Of a stretch of 64,000 nt of DNA, positions 49,803 to 63,124 are shown one piece after another. The notes under the pieces were generated by a model, which was given only the letters and a program-made list of their open reading frames with translations, did no database searches and was not told where the DNA came from. Made by a program: the position numbers and the translations under genes. This DNA comes from Plantago major (lineage: Eukaryota > Streptophyta > Magnoliopsida > Lamiales > Plantaginaceae), in NCBI GenBank assembly GCA_026545765.1, contig CM048844.1, positions 3,534,001 through 3,598,000 on the forward strand. Reading direction: 5' to 3'. The first letter of the stretch is position 1, and the number at the start of each line of letters is the position of its first letter.

Positions 49803-51013
49803 ATGTCCATACAACTTCCTGTTTTTGACATTTCACAGCCTGTTACCCCATCTACTCTATCCTCTCTCTCTGTAGCTTGTAGAGAATGGGGATTTTTTCA
49901 TATAACAAATCACGGTGTTTCCAAAGGTTTATGCCAGCAATTGCATTCTTTGTCAAGCAAGATCTTTAATCTTCCTCCAGATGTGAAAAGCAATGCTGGT
50001 CCATCGTCATCTATTAAGACTTATACTCCTCATTTCATTGCCTCACCTTTCTATGAGAGTCTTCGGGTGTCTGGGCCTGCTTTTTTTGCTTCTGCACAGA
50101 GTTCTTCAGAAGCTATCCTACACCAAAAAAATCCTGAATTCAGGTGAAGTGAAGAAGAAATTATTATTACCTACATTGTATTATGTACAACTGTGTGTAT
50201 GAAACACATCTTTGAATGAACTTTACGTACAACACCATGAAGGGAACATGATTTTGCAGCACATGGGATGTATATAGCCTCATGTTAAATGTCAATATAT
50301 GTGTTGAACTCAATCAACGTAACTGACCCTGTGTTCTTTGCTTTATAGTGAAATACTGGAGGAGTATGGAAGCATAATGACACGTCTATCAAGAACGATT
50401 CTTGAAATGGTAATCAGGTCACTGGGGACTGATTCGGAGATGAAGTTCCTATCTGACTTCAAAAATTGCCATGGCTATTTAAGAATAAACAACTACTCTC
50501 CACCAGTTTGCACCGGTAAAGGAGAAGTTGAAGGCCTTGGTATGCACACGGATATGAGCTGCTTGACTATAGTCTACCAAGATGACATTGGTGGCCTCCA
50601 AGTGAAGTCTAAAGAAGGTAATGCTCATCCATATGCTGCATACTACGTTTAACTCCGGAAATCTCATACTACGTTTTCAAACAGGTAACTGGCTGGACAT
50701 AAGTCCTCATGAAAACACACTTGTTGTGAACATCGGTGACTTGATGCATGCATGGAGCAATGGGCAGTTCAGGTCATCGGAACATAGAGTTGTCCTGCGA
50801 CATAAACTCAGACGATTTTCCGTTGCTTTCTTCTGGTGTTTCGAGGATGAAAAGGAGATCATTTGCCCCGAAGAACTCATGGAGGAAGGAAACTTAAGAC
50901 TGTACAGGCCTTTCATTTGTGCAGAGTATATCAGATTCAGAGAAAATAGTGAGGAGGGGAAGTTTGAGAAAGTTGGATTTAACGTTAAACATTTTGCAGG
51001 GACCGATGTTTAA
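49803..51013 (+). CDS. 2-oxoglutarate/Fe(II)-dependent dioxygenase, gibberellin 20-oxidase-like
   Basis: Three exons (49803-50143, 50349-50617, 50685-51013) give 312 residues. The N-terminal DIOX_N part has LPVFDIS and CREWGFFHITNHGVS. The jelly-roll core supplies the iron ligands H180 and D182 (GMHTDMSCLTIVYQDD) and H237 (SSEHRVV), and the 2-oxoglutarate-binding R247-x-S249 (RRFSVAFF). All active-site residues are present, so the enzyme should be active. The short N-terminus and overall sequence resemble plant 'gibberellin 20-oxidase-like' proteins of the type of Arabidopsis At5g51310; the substrate is not established, and gibberellin activity should not be assumed. The second intron is only 67 bp. 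Confidence 0.93.
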
Positions 51014-52090
51014 TCATGAATCTTGTGTCCTAGTAAATCACAGATAACGTGTTCTGTTTATTATGCCTGGAGGTTCCTGTGATGAAGATATTCAAATAGG
51101 TACGGTGTGAGCCATTGGACTTCTTGGCCTGAATAAATTGTGTGATTTGCGTGCTCCTTTTTAAGCATATCTACAAAATTAGCTGTCGATATTTATTTTA
51201 GGGTTTGTTAGGCCTTACTTTGCCATGAGAGGGTGAGGCTACTACGGTAAAGACGCATTTAATTTTCCTTATTTTAGAACTAGGTTTTCCGTCAGTTTTC
51301 TATTGTGGAGATGTTCTTTGGACAACACAAAATACGTAATGATACTTTTGTCGGAGTGATTTTGATATTGTTGGATAATTAAGGTAGATTTATAAACCGC
51401 ACAAAACTGATGCAATCAAGATTGAATTTGGATTATTGATATGCTCGTGATCACGCTAATTTTTTTCCTCAAAAATTTCTTCATATGTTAGCCAGGATGT
51501 TGCTAGACTTTTCGAGAAATTCCAGGACATTCAAGTACTTGAAACACACCCTCAAAATCTTATTTAAAATTCACAATAATTACTTATACTGGGGCTGGAA
51601 AGAACTCAAATCCAAAATACGAAGCTATGAAATAGTAAATTAAGACTAGGATAAATCTTAAAATTTCTTATTAGTGTTGTTAAATGAGCAAAGTCGAATA
51701 TCTTATTTTTGAAGCTTGGCTCATTAAAAAAATAATTATTTTTTCGAGTTCGTACCCGAGTCACAATTAGTAGGATTGCGCTCAACTCAATCGTTAATCG
51801 AGGTTGAGCTCGTTTCTGAGAATACATATAAATTTAAAAATATATTATTTAACCGAGCCTAATCGAACCTAGTCGAGCGGCTACGAGCTTACATATAAAT
51901 TTAAAAATATATTATTTAACCGAGTTTAATCGAACCTTGTCGAGTTGAGCCACTCGACTCAATAACAAAACGAGCACAAATTTAGTCTTTTTCTTTTTTT
52001 TTTAGCAAGGCACAAACTTAGTCTTTGAGCACGGCTCGACTCGTTGATCAGCTTTGGACAATCTTCATCACTCATGATGAAGTGGAACCA
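51014..52090. other. Intergenic spacer
   Basis: 3' flank of the dioxygenase gene followed by AT-rich DNA with a short tandem duplication (separate entry). No gene recognised. Confidence 0.5.
51824..51957. repeat. Tandem duplication, 2 x 67 bp
   Basis: acatataaatttaaaaatat followed by attatttaaccgag begins at 51824 and at 51891, with taatcgaacctagtcgag / taatcgaaccttgtcgag following in each. Surrounding 'cgagctcg...gagttgagc' wording resembles dispersed repeats built of GAGCTCGAxxCGAG phrases. Confidence 0.85.
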
Positions 52091-52098
52091 GAAAGAAG

Positions 52099-52222
52099 TG
52101 GGCCGGTGATGGGCTTATACCTGAACGACTCTTTCAATGAAGCCCAAAAGTCCAAAACAAATTAAACCGGCCCAACAAAGCAAACAAGCTCCCTATATAA
52201 AAACCAGCAACCTAAACCCTAG
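52099..52222 (+). promoter_or_regulatory. eL36 core promoter: site II elements, TATA box, telo-box
   Basis: Four TGGGCY/RGCCCA site II motifs (52099-52104 TGGGCC, 52110-52115 TGGGCT, 52141-52146 AGCCCA, 52169-52174 GGCCCA) precede a TATA box (tatataaa, 52194-52201) and a telo-box (taaaccctag, 52213-52222). Site II with telo-box is the known signature of plant ribosomal-protein promoters, bound by TCP and Pur-alpha-type factors and linking expression to cell proliferation. Confidence 0.88.
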
Positions 52223-52451
52223 TTTCGTTCGTCTTCTCATTCCACACCGAATTCAGCAGCAGACAACTGAAGAAGAAAGGTAAAATCACCTGCTTCATAT
52301 GCTATTCAATTCAACATCTCTGTATCGTTATTCGTCTGATTTCTCTTCTGCTTGGTCAAATCTCGATCTTGGAGAAATGTAATCACGATTTATTGCACTT
52401 TCTGTTCCTTCAAGAGATCGATCAATAAGTGTCTGTCCATTTGTGTAGGTA

Positions 52452-53642
52452 ATGGCTCCACAGCAGCCAAACAGCGGCATCTTTGTCGGATTGAAGAAAG
52501 GGCATGTTGTTACGCCCAAGGAGTTAGCTCCTCGTCCATCTGAGAGGAAGGGGGTAAGTTTATAAATGTTCAATATGATTGTGTAATGCTTGTATGAATC
52601 TGTATTTGCTTGTTTATTAGGTTTCTTCAGTCTGTGCCTTTTGCAATTCTGTGTGTTGTTTAGCTTGTAAATGCTTTATTGGACTACTATTCTTGGTGTT
52701 TGTTAAAATGGTTAATAGAACGAGTGAAATTCTTTATTTTGGTGTGTATTATAGCCTTGTACGGTAGTCTTTGTAGTGTGTTAGCTCACTTGTGTGTTAT
52801 CTCACTTTTGTAAATGCTAAAGCTAATAACTATGATTGAGGTTATTTTTAATGGTGAAGTTTTATTGATCATGCATATTAGTAGATTTCGAATCATTTTT
52901 AGAGGATTTATTTGAGGCTTTTAGGTATGTAGTTTATTTGGCTTCTTCAGATAGTTTATCTTTGAATGGTTTATCGAGTTGAAACTCAATGTTGTTTATT
53001 GAGATTGTCTACTGGAATACTGTGTGTGATTGTTTATTGAAATTGGGGTGGAGCGGTGCTTGTAATGCATAAGTATTTCTTGCAAGTCTTCATTGTTGGT
53101 TAGTTTAGCTCACTTGAATGACAGTGGTACTTTATGAAATGTTGGTATGTCGGTCTTGCTCATTGCTTATGTATTGTGCTTTTAGTAGATTTTCAAATCA
53201 CATGTAAATGGGTCCTATTAGTGTTGTAGAGTGTGGAGTTAAGGTGGCCTATGAGTGCTGTATGGAATTTTACAAGTAATTTATATTTGAGAAGCTGAAG
53301 CTGTCTAAGTTTTATAAGTCCATGATCTTATTTTGTGTTTGTGTCCCCATATGTTTGTAAATTTATGATCAGTAGTTTAATAACATGTTGTTTTACTGAT
53401 TGATCCAGAAAACCAGCAAAAGAGTCCATTTTGCCAGAAGTCTCATCAGAGAGGTGGCCGGATTTGCACCATATGAGAAGAGGATCACTGAGCTTCTCAA
53501 GGTTGGTAAGGACAAACGTGCCTTGAAGGTCGCTAAGAGAAAGTTGGGCACCCACAAGAGAGCCAAGAAGAAGAGAGAGGAGATGTCTGGTGCTCTGAGG
53601 AAGATGAGGGCTGCTGGTGGTGGTCATGAGAAAAAGAAGTAA
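52452..53642 (+). CDS. RPL36: 60S ribosomal protein eL36
   Basis: Two coding exons (52452-52553 and 53409-53642) encode 111 residues, the normal length. A leader intron (about 52280-52448) precedes the ATG. The N-terminus reads [20 protein letters not shown]; the basic C-terminal part contains [40 protein letters not shown] and ends HEKKK. It is a small basic protein of the large cytosolic ribosomal subunit. The 855-bp intron splits the coding region after SERKG. The promoter shows the site II/telo-box arrangement typical of ribosomal-protein genes. Confidence 0.98.
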
Positions 53643-54926
53643 ACTACAATTTCCAACCGTTCATTGTTGTCATAGAAGTTTTGAACTGGATTATGAATGT
53701 GATTTTGTTAGAAGACTATTTTCTTTACCTTTGATGTATGCTGCCTTCTTGACAATTTATATTCTCAAACCGGGAGCAATTTGGCTTTGCAACCTACTTT
53801 AGCTTGAATTCTTTTGTATTTTCTGGTTGATCATTATTATTTTGTTCGTTTAGCCAAAAATAAATGCTGCCGATGCTACGATAGATGATGTCTATGTTAT
53901 GAGTCGTTTTTTCTGTGTCATCTAATTGTTATACGACAAGGTAAAAGTAAAAGAATTGGCAAATCAAGATTTCTTGAAAAAAGTACTTCTGTAAACAAGA
54001 TCTATATTGATGTGGTTGATGTTTTGGTTACAATTTATTCACATAGTATATGAATGAATCCTGTCTGTATTTCGAAGATAAACTCTTGGAGGTTATAAAC
54101 TAGTGTTAAACATATAGTGTTCAACCCGAGTCAAGAAAGTTGTACGTTGCAATTACACCATTATCAGCAGCTTCAGTTCAAGTTAGCTGAATCGAGTTTT
54201 GGCTTTGACAAGCTAAAGTAATACAGAAGCCCGTGGTCTTTCACTGTCGGGCTACTGCAATTTTATCTGTACTCATTTCCGATTTCCAACTTTACTATCG
54301 TATCACATCTTTCAGAAATCAAGTTAAACTGAGACGAGGGAACCAAAAAATAACTCAAGCCAAGTGTTTACAATCATGTTCACTCCCTCACTAGGAGAGA
54401 TGTGCTCCTGGAAAGGACAATGTCAATCCTCTGACGGTCTGACCTAGGTGTTTGCCAAATATCTGCAGCGGAAACAATAACAAGCCAATGCATGATTTAC
54501 AATAATATGAGTTTACATCTGCAATAAGATCAGCTAAATCACACCGTTTCCCCAACACCACCAATTCAAATAAAATAGCTAAAGCTTGCACAAAGGAGAC
54601 TGGAGAAAAGTCTTGTGCTATATATCCAAAATCCTTTTTGAAAAAAATATCATGTTTATTTCACATCAGAGTAAAACTAACTGATGTAGTGATCTCAGAA
54701 ATATAACTTGTTACAGATAAAATTACATTCTACAGTTCCTCAATCTGTTATCACGTTACAGCAAAACTCACATTACCAGTAATCAATCTCCCATCGGTTT
54801 CTTCTCATATTCCAGTTTCCGTTTCAATAATGGTGTATTAACCGATCAAGGGGCAGTAAAGTAGCAAGTCAAGAGCCGCAGAGTATTAACCTGGAAAGTA
54901 AAGTAACCAACAAATACATGGCGACA
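53643..54926. other. Convergent 3' flanks
   Basis: The 3' UTR of eL36 (plus) and the 3' UTR of the SLH-protein gene (minus) face each other here. No additional gene recognised. Confidence 0.5.
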
Positions 54927-57900
54927 TCATGTCTTGAACCTTTGAGATAATCTCTCAACTCCATCTTTCATATCTCCAGCTACCCGCTTCATGTTTTCCT
55001 TGGCGGCCACAGTAAATTCAGCAGAGCTTTGCTGAACTCCCTGTAACGAGCTATCCAAGCGTGATCTGGAAGTATCTTTTAGCTCCACGATCTTTTGCTT
55101 GAAATTTGATACCAAGGCGACTATCTTTGCAATGATTTTGTTTATCGTATCTTTGCACTTTCCGGTAACTTGGCTTGCCATTGCTTTTAGTTTGTCTACC
55201 AAGCTTTCAGACCTTTCAACAATTTCTTCAGGCTGACTTCCAGCAGCAGCCCATGTCATCCCAGCATCTTCTTCTTCACGTAGATCTTCATCAACCACAA
55301 TTTTCAGTCCACGTCTCTCCCAACGATCTCTGGCTTCTTCCAAGGCCTTCGCTTGATCTCTTGCCTTCTTTGCCTCGTCCTCAGCCCATGTCCTGAAGTA
55401 GGAAATGCACGGAGAGAGTAAGTTGATACACTTATCTGCACTCATCAATTTGCACATGACAAATTTCGGATTCACATATTTTGTACGTTTCTGAAACTAT
55501 GTGATGCAAAAATATAAACCACGGATGGAGATTCATACTAAAGATAGGAGGGGGGGGGGGGGGGGGTCAATTCCTATAAAAGATCACATAAATGAATATT
55601 TTAACCTGTAAACATTATCCCCACACAGAAACTTCATTTCCAAGGTAGAGACAAAGTTTTACCTAGCCATGGACAAGGCTTTTCGCTCAACTTCCAGTTC
55701 ATACTGCAGCCGTGAAATCTCCTGATTCTCATTTTCTGAATCTCTACGAAGTTTGTTCATCCTTTCCTTTTCATACGAAATTTCTAGTTTATCTGTCATG
55801 AGTGATTGCAGCTGTCCTTCCATCTCACGCCTTAACCTAGAAAGCACTTCCATCTCCGAATCTACAGCAGCACGCTCCTTCATTAACCTGATATTTTCTT
55901 CCTCTCGCTCCGCCCTCAGTCTCTCCACTTCTCTTCTGGCCTCCTCTGCCAATTTTTGAACAGCATTGATTTTTTCCTTTTCCAAAGAAAGCTCCTTCTC
56001 ATAACTAGCATTGAGATCCTTCTCAACTTGAGAAACTAGAGCATTATGTGCAGCAACAGCCTTTTCTGCCATGGATTCAGCTTCAATACGTGCAAGTTCC
56101 TCGATAACCATGGCAGAAGCGTCACCTGTTGAAAGTGCAATAGCAGCTTGTGCATTGGTCACGGGCTTATCTGGCTGGAACAATCTTGTATATCCTGTCA
56201 TATCATTTAATCTTTCAGAATAAGGTACACAGAATTTGGAGTTAATGATGCATTCTAAAGGAGAAACTAACCAAATGCAAGGGCTATGATACCCTGTTCC
56301 CCAGCTGCTAAATCAGCTACAAGTGCAGGCCATGCATCAGGGTCAATCTTATCAGTATCAATGAAACCAGATAGCTGCTGCAAGGTCTGATTGCAGTAAA
56401 GTGGGGGCATGTAAGTTATCTGTGATATATACACATTCTACAAAACGAGACTAAAATAGTAAAATATAATGACCTTTTTGTCAGCAGCTGGAATCTGTCT
56501 TTTCTCCACGGCCATCCTCCAACTCACGAGATCCTGGCGAGATAAGGGGCTGCAGCACAGTTTTGATCAATAAACCGAATAGTTAAAAATTGCCACAACC
56601 CACCACACTGGCAAGTGTGATAAAGTGCACTGAAATAATATGGCGCAGACAGAGTTCAGGAGTCAAATATGCTGAGTTATGATTCACAGAATCTACCATG
56701 CCCTAGAATCCAGTAAAGTGGTAAACAGAAAATAAGTTATTAAGAGAATTGAACTAAATCAAATGTTGAGGATTATTCAAATCTACACACAAAGCATGGT
56801 GAAAGCTAACCTTCACCGAACTATGGCAATAGCCGTATAAACATTAGCAGTGACCCATTTGCCTCATTGACTAAGTAGGGGTGAAGAAAAAACACAACAG
56901 TGGACTGTGAGCAACACATTGTACCTGTCTGGAGAGAAGAAATATGGGCTTGAGTCTTCATCTGTTGACTGCATGTCATGTCTTGAAAGCTTGCTGGCAA
57001 TGAGTCCAGCTTCTGCCAAGCCTGAACAACATTCAAACTGGTTTAGCACAGGAAAGAAGAAAGAAAAGGAAAAGAAAACCATCTAACTGAATGAGAACTT
57101 TTCTGGCTATCCAAAGTCAATTTCAACCTTGAATGGATGGGAAATCAGGATCTTCTGGTGTGATGTCATCAAAAGCAAGTTCAGACATATTCTCGATGTA
57201 CATTGCAGGATAAACTTTTGAATGTGTGTTCCTGAAAATAAATGAACGTTATAAGTTAGAGCTTTAATTTCAACATTCCAATAAAGTTTGTTAGTTTTGG
57301 AAACCACAGTTCTTTTTGTTACTTTCAGTTAAAAGAGAGATCATCACCTGGAAAGAACACTGCTAGCTGAAACCAACCAACGGGCATACTCTCGGCGAGA
57401 ACATAAATCGCCTGGTCGGACATCATCCTCAATCACCTAACATTGGCGCGATTAGAAATGGAATATCATATATTAGTAAACATATCTAAAAATAAAAAAT
57501 GTATTGCTGAATTGTAGATTGCTAAAAACATCAAATTAGCACATATACTGTGACCTTGTTATGAACACCCGATGCAGTTATTATCAGTATTCACTTTAGT
57601 CTTCTAGATTGTAAAACACTTCAGTTTTATCTCAAACAACAATATTCCTTCAAAAGAAGTATGCACGTCTTGACATTCAATACAACACCATCCATTGATA
57701 TTAATACTAAGTTACTATATGTAATGACAGGGCGAGGATTTACAGAAACTCATTCCGTTATTAAAGACGGATTGCAAGTATAAAGATGATACACAAGCAA
57801 ACATATTACTTTAATGGTTTTAGTAAGCATATGAAGGTCATACAGTCTCTTCAACTTAATAAGCGAGCAAAAATAATACTTGATGGGAACACAACAATTT

Positions 57901-60187
57901 GCTATGCAATTCTAACACAGGTGTTTGAAATTTCTCTAGCTAACACTCAAATCCACAGTGCATGTCATAGTGAATGCAGGAGCCAGAACAATGTTATATA
58001 CCTTCAAGACTTGGAGGGCAGATAAGGCCTGACTCTGAAGTTGATCAACTGCAGCAGGAATCAGAACCTTTCCGGGATTATTCTGCAGAGCTGCAGAGAC
58101 AACAGATGGGGCGGGCACGCCTACTGAAGTGAACACATTTCCATGATTTTTTGAGTCAAAAAAGGTTCTGCTAATATTATCATCATTATAATCAGTTTCA
58201 TTTGTGGATAGATAGAGTGCATTTGGCACCGGGGAACCACTTGATACAGTTCCAGTTAAATTTTCCCTTTCTGGGGATGCGTCATCTCCGTTAGAAGAAA
58301 TCACGTCTTTAGTTTGAGAAATAAGCAACGTTGGAAGCTCCTTTTGTGGCTCAGAGTCTTCTGCTGGAAGCATGCTCATAGATTCTGTAAATTCCTCATG
58401 GATAATGGTAGATCTCATAACTGCATCTAAATCCACTTCAGGGGGCATATTTTTAGCTGAAGCCTCAACATTAGGATCATCTAATGGCGAGTTGGAAATT
58501 TCTTTACTGGATATCCCAACCGCAATGCCAGTGATTAGATCTTCTCCTAAAGTAGCATCTATGTCACTTTTAGATGGATCCAAGGTGGCATCAAAGATGG
58601 TCTCTACTTCTGGTACATTGAGATTTTCTGAATCTATATTCTGGTTTCCTGGCACGGCTAATAAATCATCGGTAATATTAGATACATGAGGTTTCTCACT
58701 GACCCCAGGAGAACTGTCAACAATCGTAGATTCATTTTGAGGAACATTCTGTGTGTAGCCATTTTTTGCAACATCACCATCCTCAGTTAACTGCCCCACA
58801 TCACTATTTTTATTTCTGTTAGCTTCAGCATTTTCTTTATTGAAAGAGAGATCCTCGCTTGTACCTGTCTTGCTTTCTTGACTTCCAATTTCCAACACCT
58901 CGGGAAGTTTCTCCTCGCTCTTCTCCGCTTCATCTCCATCTTGGTGATTATCATACGACAATGACTTTTCTTGATCAGTTGTCAATGGCTCCATTTCTTG
59001 TTTAGCCTCTGGAAATTACAATGCATGCATTCAAAATACTTGCCAACAACACTTTGAATCTATCCTCTACAGACAATTATAATCACTTAGCACCTTACTC
59101 TACGAATTTACTCACTTGAAGTGCTTCTATTGCTTATAGATAAAGCAGCAAAAGTGAGTCCAGCAACCAGAACAACCCCTGCTACTCCAGCTCCAATTAT
59201 TCCTGAAAGCAAACTACTTCACAAGTGTTATTAGCCAACAAGAGACCACAAACTAACCAAAAAATAAATAAGTAAATAACAATTGTTATCAACACACATT
59301 CACCAAATGACACAATAAATTATAAAACATCCTCCCTTTTTCCTACTAACACCCAGATAACTAAGCGCCTCTTTGCACATGATCATCACAGACTGATTAT
59401 AGCTTTCCTGAAGCTGAATCACTAAAATTTCTCTTTCCAAAACTGGTTCTAGCTTCTGAGGACTTATAAAAATCTACTAGAATACTTTAAATAATCACCT
59501 TAACTTGCTGATTCATCCAAATTTTCAATTTACAATACTTTTCACACCATTTGCAAACACCCAGCAGATTCAATTAACAGCTACTACGTTTTATCCCCAA
59601 TCACTCAGAATAATCATTTTTTTTCGCAAGCTGGCAATAGCTCGAGATTACCAAATGATGTCTGAATCTGATTCTGCTCGAATTAATCACTCCACAATAA
59701 TCTTAAGTTTTTGCAAACAGACACTAAACTACCAAACGATGAACGATTCTGATTCTCCTCTAATCAATCACTTCACAATAATCTCAAGTTTTCGCAAACA
59801 AACACTAAACTACCAAATGCTGAACTCCTTCGATCAATCATTTCACAATAATCATAAGTTTCTGCAAACATACACTAAACGATCAGAAAAGACAGTCTCA
59901 CCTAGCAGCGATTGCTTCGAATCCTTCTTATCCAAATCCCCTTCCAATTCATCATTCGACCAACCGGCAAAACTTTCGTCCGAGCTTTTCGATTTCATCC
60001 AACCGGAACTCCGCCGCTCCACTCCACCACCGTTGACGCTACTACATCTCACCACCACCACCACGCGTCTCAAACTCCGGAGATCAAGCTCCGGCACGAT
60101 CGAAAACGGGTATCTCCGCCTGCACAGAGCCAATTTGAGCTGAAACGAGCTCGGACAAAACCTCGACGTTGTAGTCAAAGCGTTCAT
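54927..60187 (-). CDS. Plastid-targeted SLH-domain, membrane-anchored coiled-coil protein
   Basis: Ten exons (60187-59902, 59202-59116, 59008-58002, 57436-57348, 57231-57128, 57021-56925, 56549-56474, 56386-56272, 56194-55663, 55392-54927) give 952 residues. MNALTTTSRFCPSSFQLKL with many Ser/Arg and few acids looks like a plastid transit peptide; the in-frame ATG at 60259 would hide it. Residues about 96-120 are a membrane segment (GIIGAGVAGVVLVAGLTFAA). Residues 125-455 are an acidic low-complexity region. An S-layer-homology-like region follows (about 461-640: DLCSRREYARWLVSASSVLS, FDDITPEDPDFPSIQGLAEA, then AFGYTRLFQPDKPVTNAQAA). Residues 640-830 are a long coiled coil, and the tail is amphipathic. 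It is like Arabidopsis At5g23890; the role is not known, a thylakoid or envelope structural role is inferred. Confidence 0.92.
55548..55566. repeat. Poly(G) tract within an intron
   Basis: About 18 consecutive G bases in the intron 55393-55662 of the SLH-protein gene. On the transcribed RNA this reads as poly(C). Simple sequence only. Confidence 0.9.
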
Positions 60188-61272
60188 TTCCAGAAAATCT
60201 GCAGAAATGCAGGTGCAAACCGATTGGAAATTGGGTGAATTTGAAATTTGTGGTATCAATCGGATGAATCGAGGGTTTTTGTTAATCGATTTTGGGTTTT
60301 ACGATTTGTATGTGTTTTAGTTATCTTCTTATCCAGCGAACTTGGGTTATTTTGATTTCACGTGGTTTTTGGAAGGTAACTGAAAATGCAGAGGCAGTAC
60401 TGGATTGTACAATGTGGTTTGTCGGTTGTACCTTGCTTCGTGTAATTTTAGTTCCCGTGAAAAATGTGAAAAAGTTTAAACCACCAATTTGATTTTTTAT
60501 TTTTAACTTTTCATGAAGCTAAATGATACACTATGGTATGTTATATATTTCCAAACATGCCTTTCCCGAGGCTAGTTTCTAGGAACATTGATGATGCATC
60601 AAAAGTTAAAAACATATACTATTACTCTGCTCAGTTCGGTATCTTATCTCATATGTACTTTCTAATGACGTGTTATCTATGGTGACTTATGTTTCGTTGG
60701 CTGGTTCATGGCCTATCTGCGATAGTTTCTAGGATTGTTATCAAGGCTAATAACGCCTATAAGACACTGGTGATGCTAAATAGATTTGTTGGAATGAATC
60801 GGGACCGTTACCAGGGCAAATTCCATTGTAAATGTACTTTGGCTAATTGAGCTATGAGTATGACCCCTCCTGTAATTGTGTGGTTTATGTTCGGATTATG
60901 GAGATCTCATACAGAATACTATGTCGAATATAATTCGATTTCGATTTGGATAGTTTCTCGAGAAAAAGATATACACAATGGTTCTGATCAAATGTTAAAT
61001 ACATGCATCTTTCCAATTCACATGATCTCGTATAGTTCACATGCATTCCATGAAAGTTTGGTTGAAATCATCATGTAGATAGTAACTTCCAATGTTTAGC
61101 ATGAATGGGGTAGGAAAGTTCAATAGGAGCAAATATTATACCTATATTAACCCCGTATAACTTTATACATTTGTCATTTTTAATGATTCCACAATACTTC
61201 ATATATTAATACTAGAAAATAAAGTTACCGCACAACCAACAAAGAATAAAAAGGTTACATGTATACATATTA
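60188..61272. other. Divergent promoter region, no gene
   Basis: Upstream of the minus-strand SLH-protein gene. AT-rich, with no convincing coding region; open frames such as 60292-60492 and 60854-61078 lack recognisable content. Confidence 0.45.
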
Positions 61273-61954
61273 CTCTCTCCGCCCCATGCCAGTTGTCCAC
61301 TTTACTTTCGGACACTCAAAGTAAGGAAACTAATATTATTACACTTTATAGTAAATGTGGGGGTGTACTTTCTTACCTTTGAGGTGTTAGTTTGATTGCG
61401 GGCCGACCCTGAGATTTAGAGGGCCCTGTGCGAAAATGCCAAACGGGCCCCATGTAATAACAAAATAAAAAATATTATATTATAACAAAATAATAAAAAT
61501 CATACATTACAAGTCCAATGGTACTTTGCTAGAAAATAGGAGAATTGATTTGAGAATTAATGAAATGTTGGAGAAGAATTAGGATATTTTGAGAAGAAAG
61601 AGTAAGAATGAAGAATAGAGAAGAGATGGTGGCGTCTATTTTGAGTTACTGAGTAGTAAATTAAAGTTGTTATGTTCTTCGGCTGTTCCGATTACCAAGT
61701 GCAGAAAATTATATTTTTTTTATTTACCTATATGGGCTTGGCCAGGCTGGGGCCCCCAAAAAATTGGGGCCCTGCCAGCGCAGGGCCTGGGCCGGGCCTG
61801 TTTGATTGTTTAAGTTAATTTTTGATTTTATTGGAAGCAGTGGGGAATATAAACTTGTATAACTTTTCTTAAGATGGCAAAAAAGTGAAAGTGGACAATT
61901 GGAACGAGACGTTCAAAATGACAAAAGTGAACAACTAGCGTGGGACGGAGGGAG
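61273..61954. mobile_element. Stowaway-like MITE interrupted by another element
   Basis: Ends ctctctccgccccatgccag with ttgtccactttac, and gtgaacaactagcgtgggac with ggagggag, are inverted copies; TA flanks both. Without the inner element (61399-61800) and one target copy, the host MITE would be about 270 bp. Confidence 0.88.
61399..61800. mobile_element. hAT-like non-autonomous element nested in the MITE
   Basis: A GC-rich-ended 402-bp segment (cgggccgaccctgagattta ... cagggcctgggccgggcctg) is flanked by the exact 8-bp duplication tttgattg (61391-61398 and 61801-61808), as hAT transposons make. The ends are imperfect inverted repeats built of GGGCC/GGCCC. The centre is AT-rich and non-coding. 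Confidence 0.85.
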
Positions 61955-63124
61955 TATACATTAGTACACTGGTTGCCACGTTTTTATATTTGATCATTTA
62001 CTTCAAATTTTCACCTAAAACTATTCGACAATCGTAATGTATTCTCCGGGACGGGAAGAGTGCAACCAGGGAGCAATTGGGTTTTTGTGTTATTTACTTG
62101 ATTCGGCCCATTACAAAAAGTTTCCCAATAAAAAGGCTTTCATGAGCCCATTGACTCAGCCCACTCTACCACCGTAAATCTCAAACAAGGCCCAAATTAT
62201 TCATGTCACTGAGCTCACTCAATTCTTCTTACCCGAAAATGGAAACGACCAAGAGATGAAAAGAAAGCAATAAATTCCATACTTTAGAATCCGTGCATAA
62301 AATCACAAACTTCACATCTCTCACTTGTGAAGAAACCCTGTACCTTTGCTTCCAAAAATTTGTTCGTCTTCTTCAAAGGTAAAATATAATTTAGCATGAA
62401 ATCTTGTTGGGTTATTTTTGCCAAGATCCATGTTTTTGTGATTTTCGTAGCGGTCAGTGTTTAACTGTAAGATTTATTGATGTTGATGGTTGTTTTTCTT
62501 GATTTTCAGTTAAACTAGTCAACTCATTGTCAATTTAGACGTAGAATGATGAATTGTGTGGAATGTTTGTTCTTGGCTTTCGCCAGTTTGATGATTTTAG
62601 CTGAAAAGACGCGAATTTGGGTCTGGCTGGTGATCAATTTTGCCAATTGAGAGTATAAGTGTGAAAGAATTAAGCATTTTTATCCCGTTTTAGTTATTGA
62701 ATTAGGTCTGTCAGCCATTGCGTATCGATTTCGATATTTAATCAGTGTGAAAAGTTCGATATTTGTTCTTAGCTTTCAAGATTTTGATGATTGTAGCTGA
62801 AAAGACATTGATAATCCATTTTTTTTTTTGGATTTAATTGTGTCCATTGTCGTTCACTCATTGATTATGGTTTTCATCAGTGAAACTTTGGATTTTTTGT
62901 TTTGTCCTGAGGGTGTGATTACTTATTCGTAAAAACTGATTTTTTGCAGGCATGTGAGGATCCAGTGAATTCTTCATTTATAGATTTCATATTCGGCCTT
63001 TTCAGCTGCAGTGTTTTAGTTACATTTTAGATTGCACAGCCAAAGGGTTGAAGTTGGATTCCAGCTGATCACCCTGTGCAAGCTTTGTACATCTTTTAGT
63101 CGAGCCAGACGTGGTCTACTGGAT
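61955..63124 (+). promoter_or_regulatory. Promoter, leader exon and leader intron of the SPPL gene
   Basis: ATGAGCCCATTG, CTCAGCCCAC and AAGGCCCAAAT (62136-62195) are site-II-like GCCCA motifs. A leader exon appears to end at about 62371 (cttcaaag|gtaaaat), and a leader intron of about 580 bp ends at 62949 (tttttgcag|gcatgtg). The rest of the leader (62950-63124) runs to the start codon. The intron is T-rich, as plant introns are. Confidence 0.6.

Noticed and set aside
59505..60143. Plus-strand open frame of 212 codons
   Set aside because: It overlaps the first exon of the SLH-protein gene antisense and consists of low-complexity Ser/Thr/Asn text; no domain.
60259..60259. Upstream in-frame ATG of the SLH-protein gene
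   Set aside because: Its use would place 24 residues before the transit-peptide-like MNALTTTSRF; the inner ATG at 60187 gives a normal plastid N-terminus. It remains possible.
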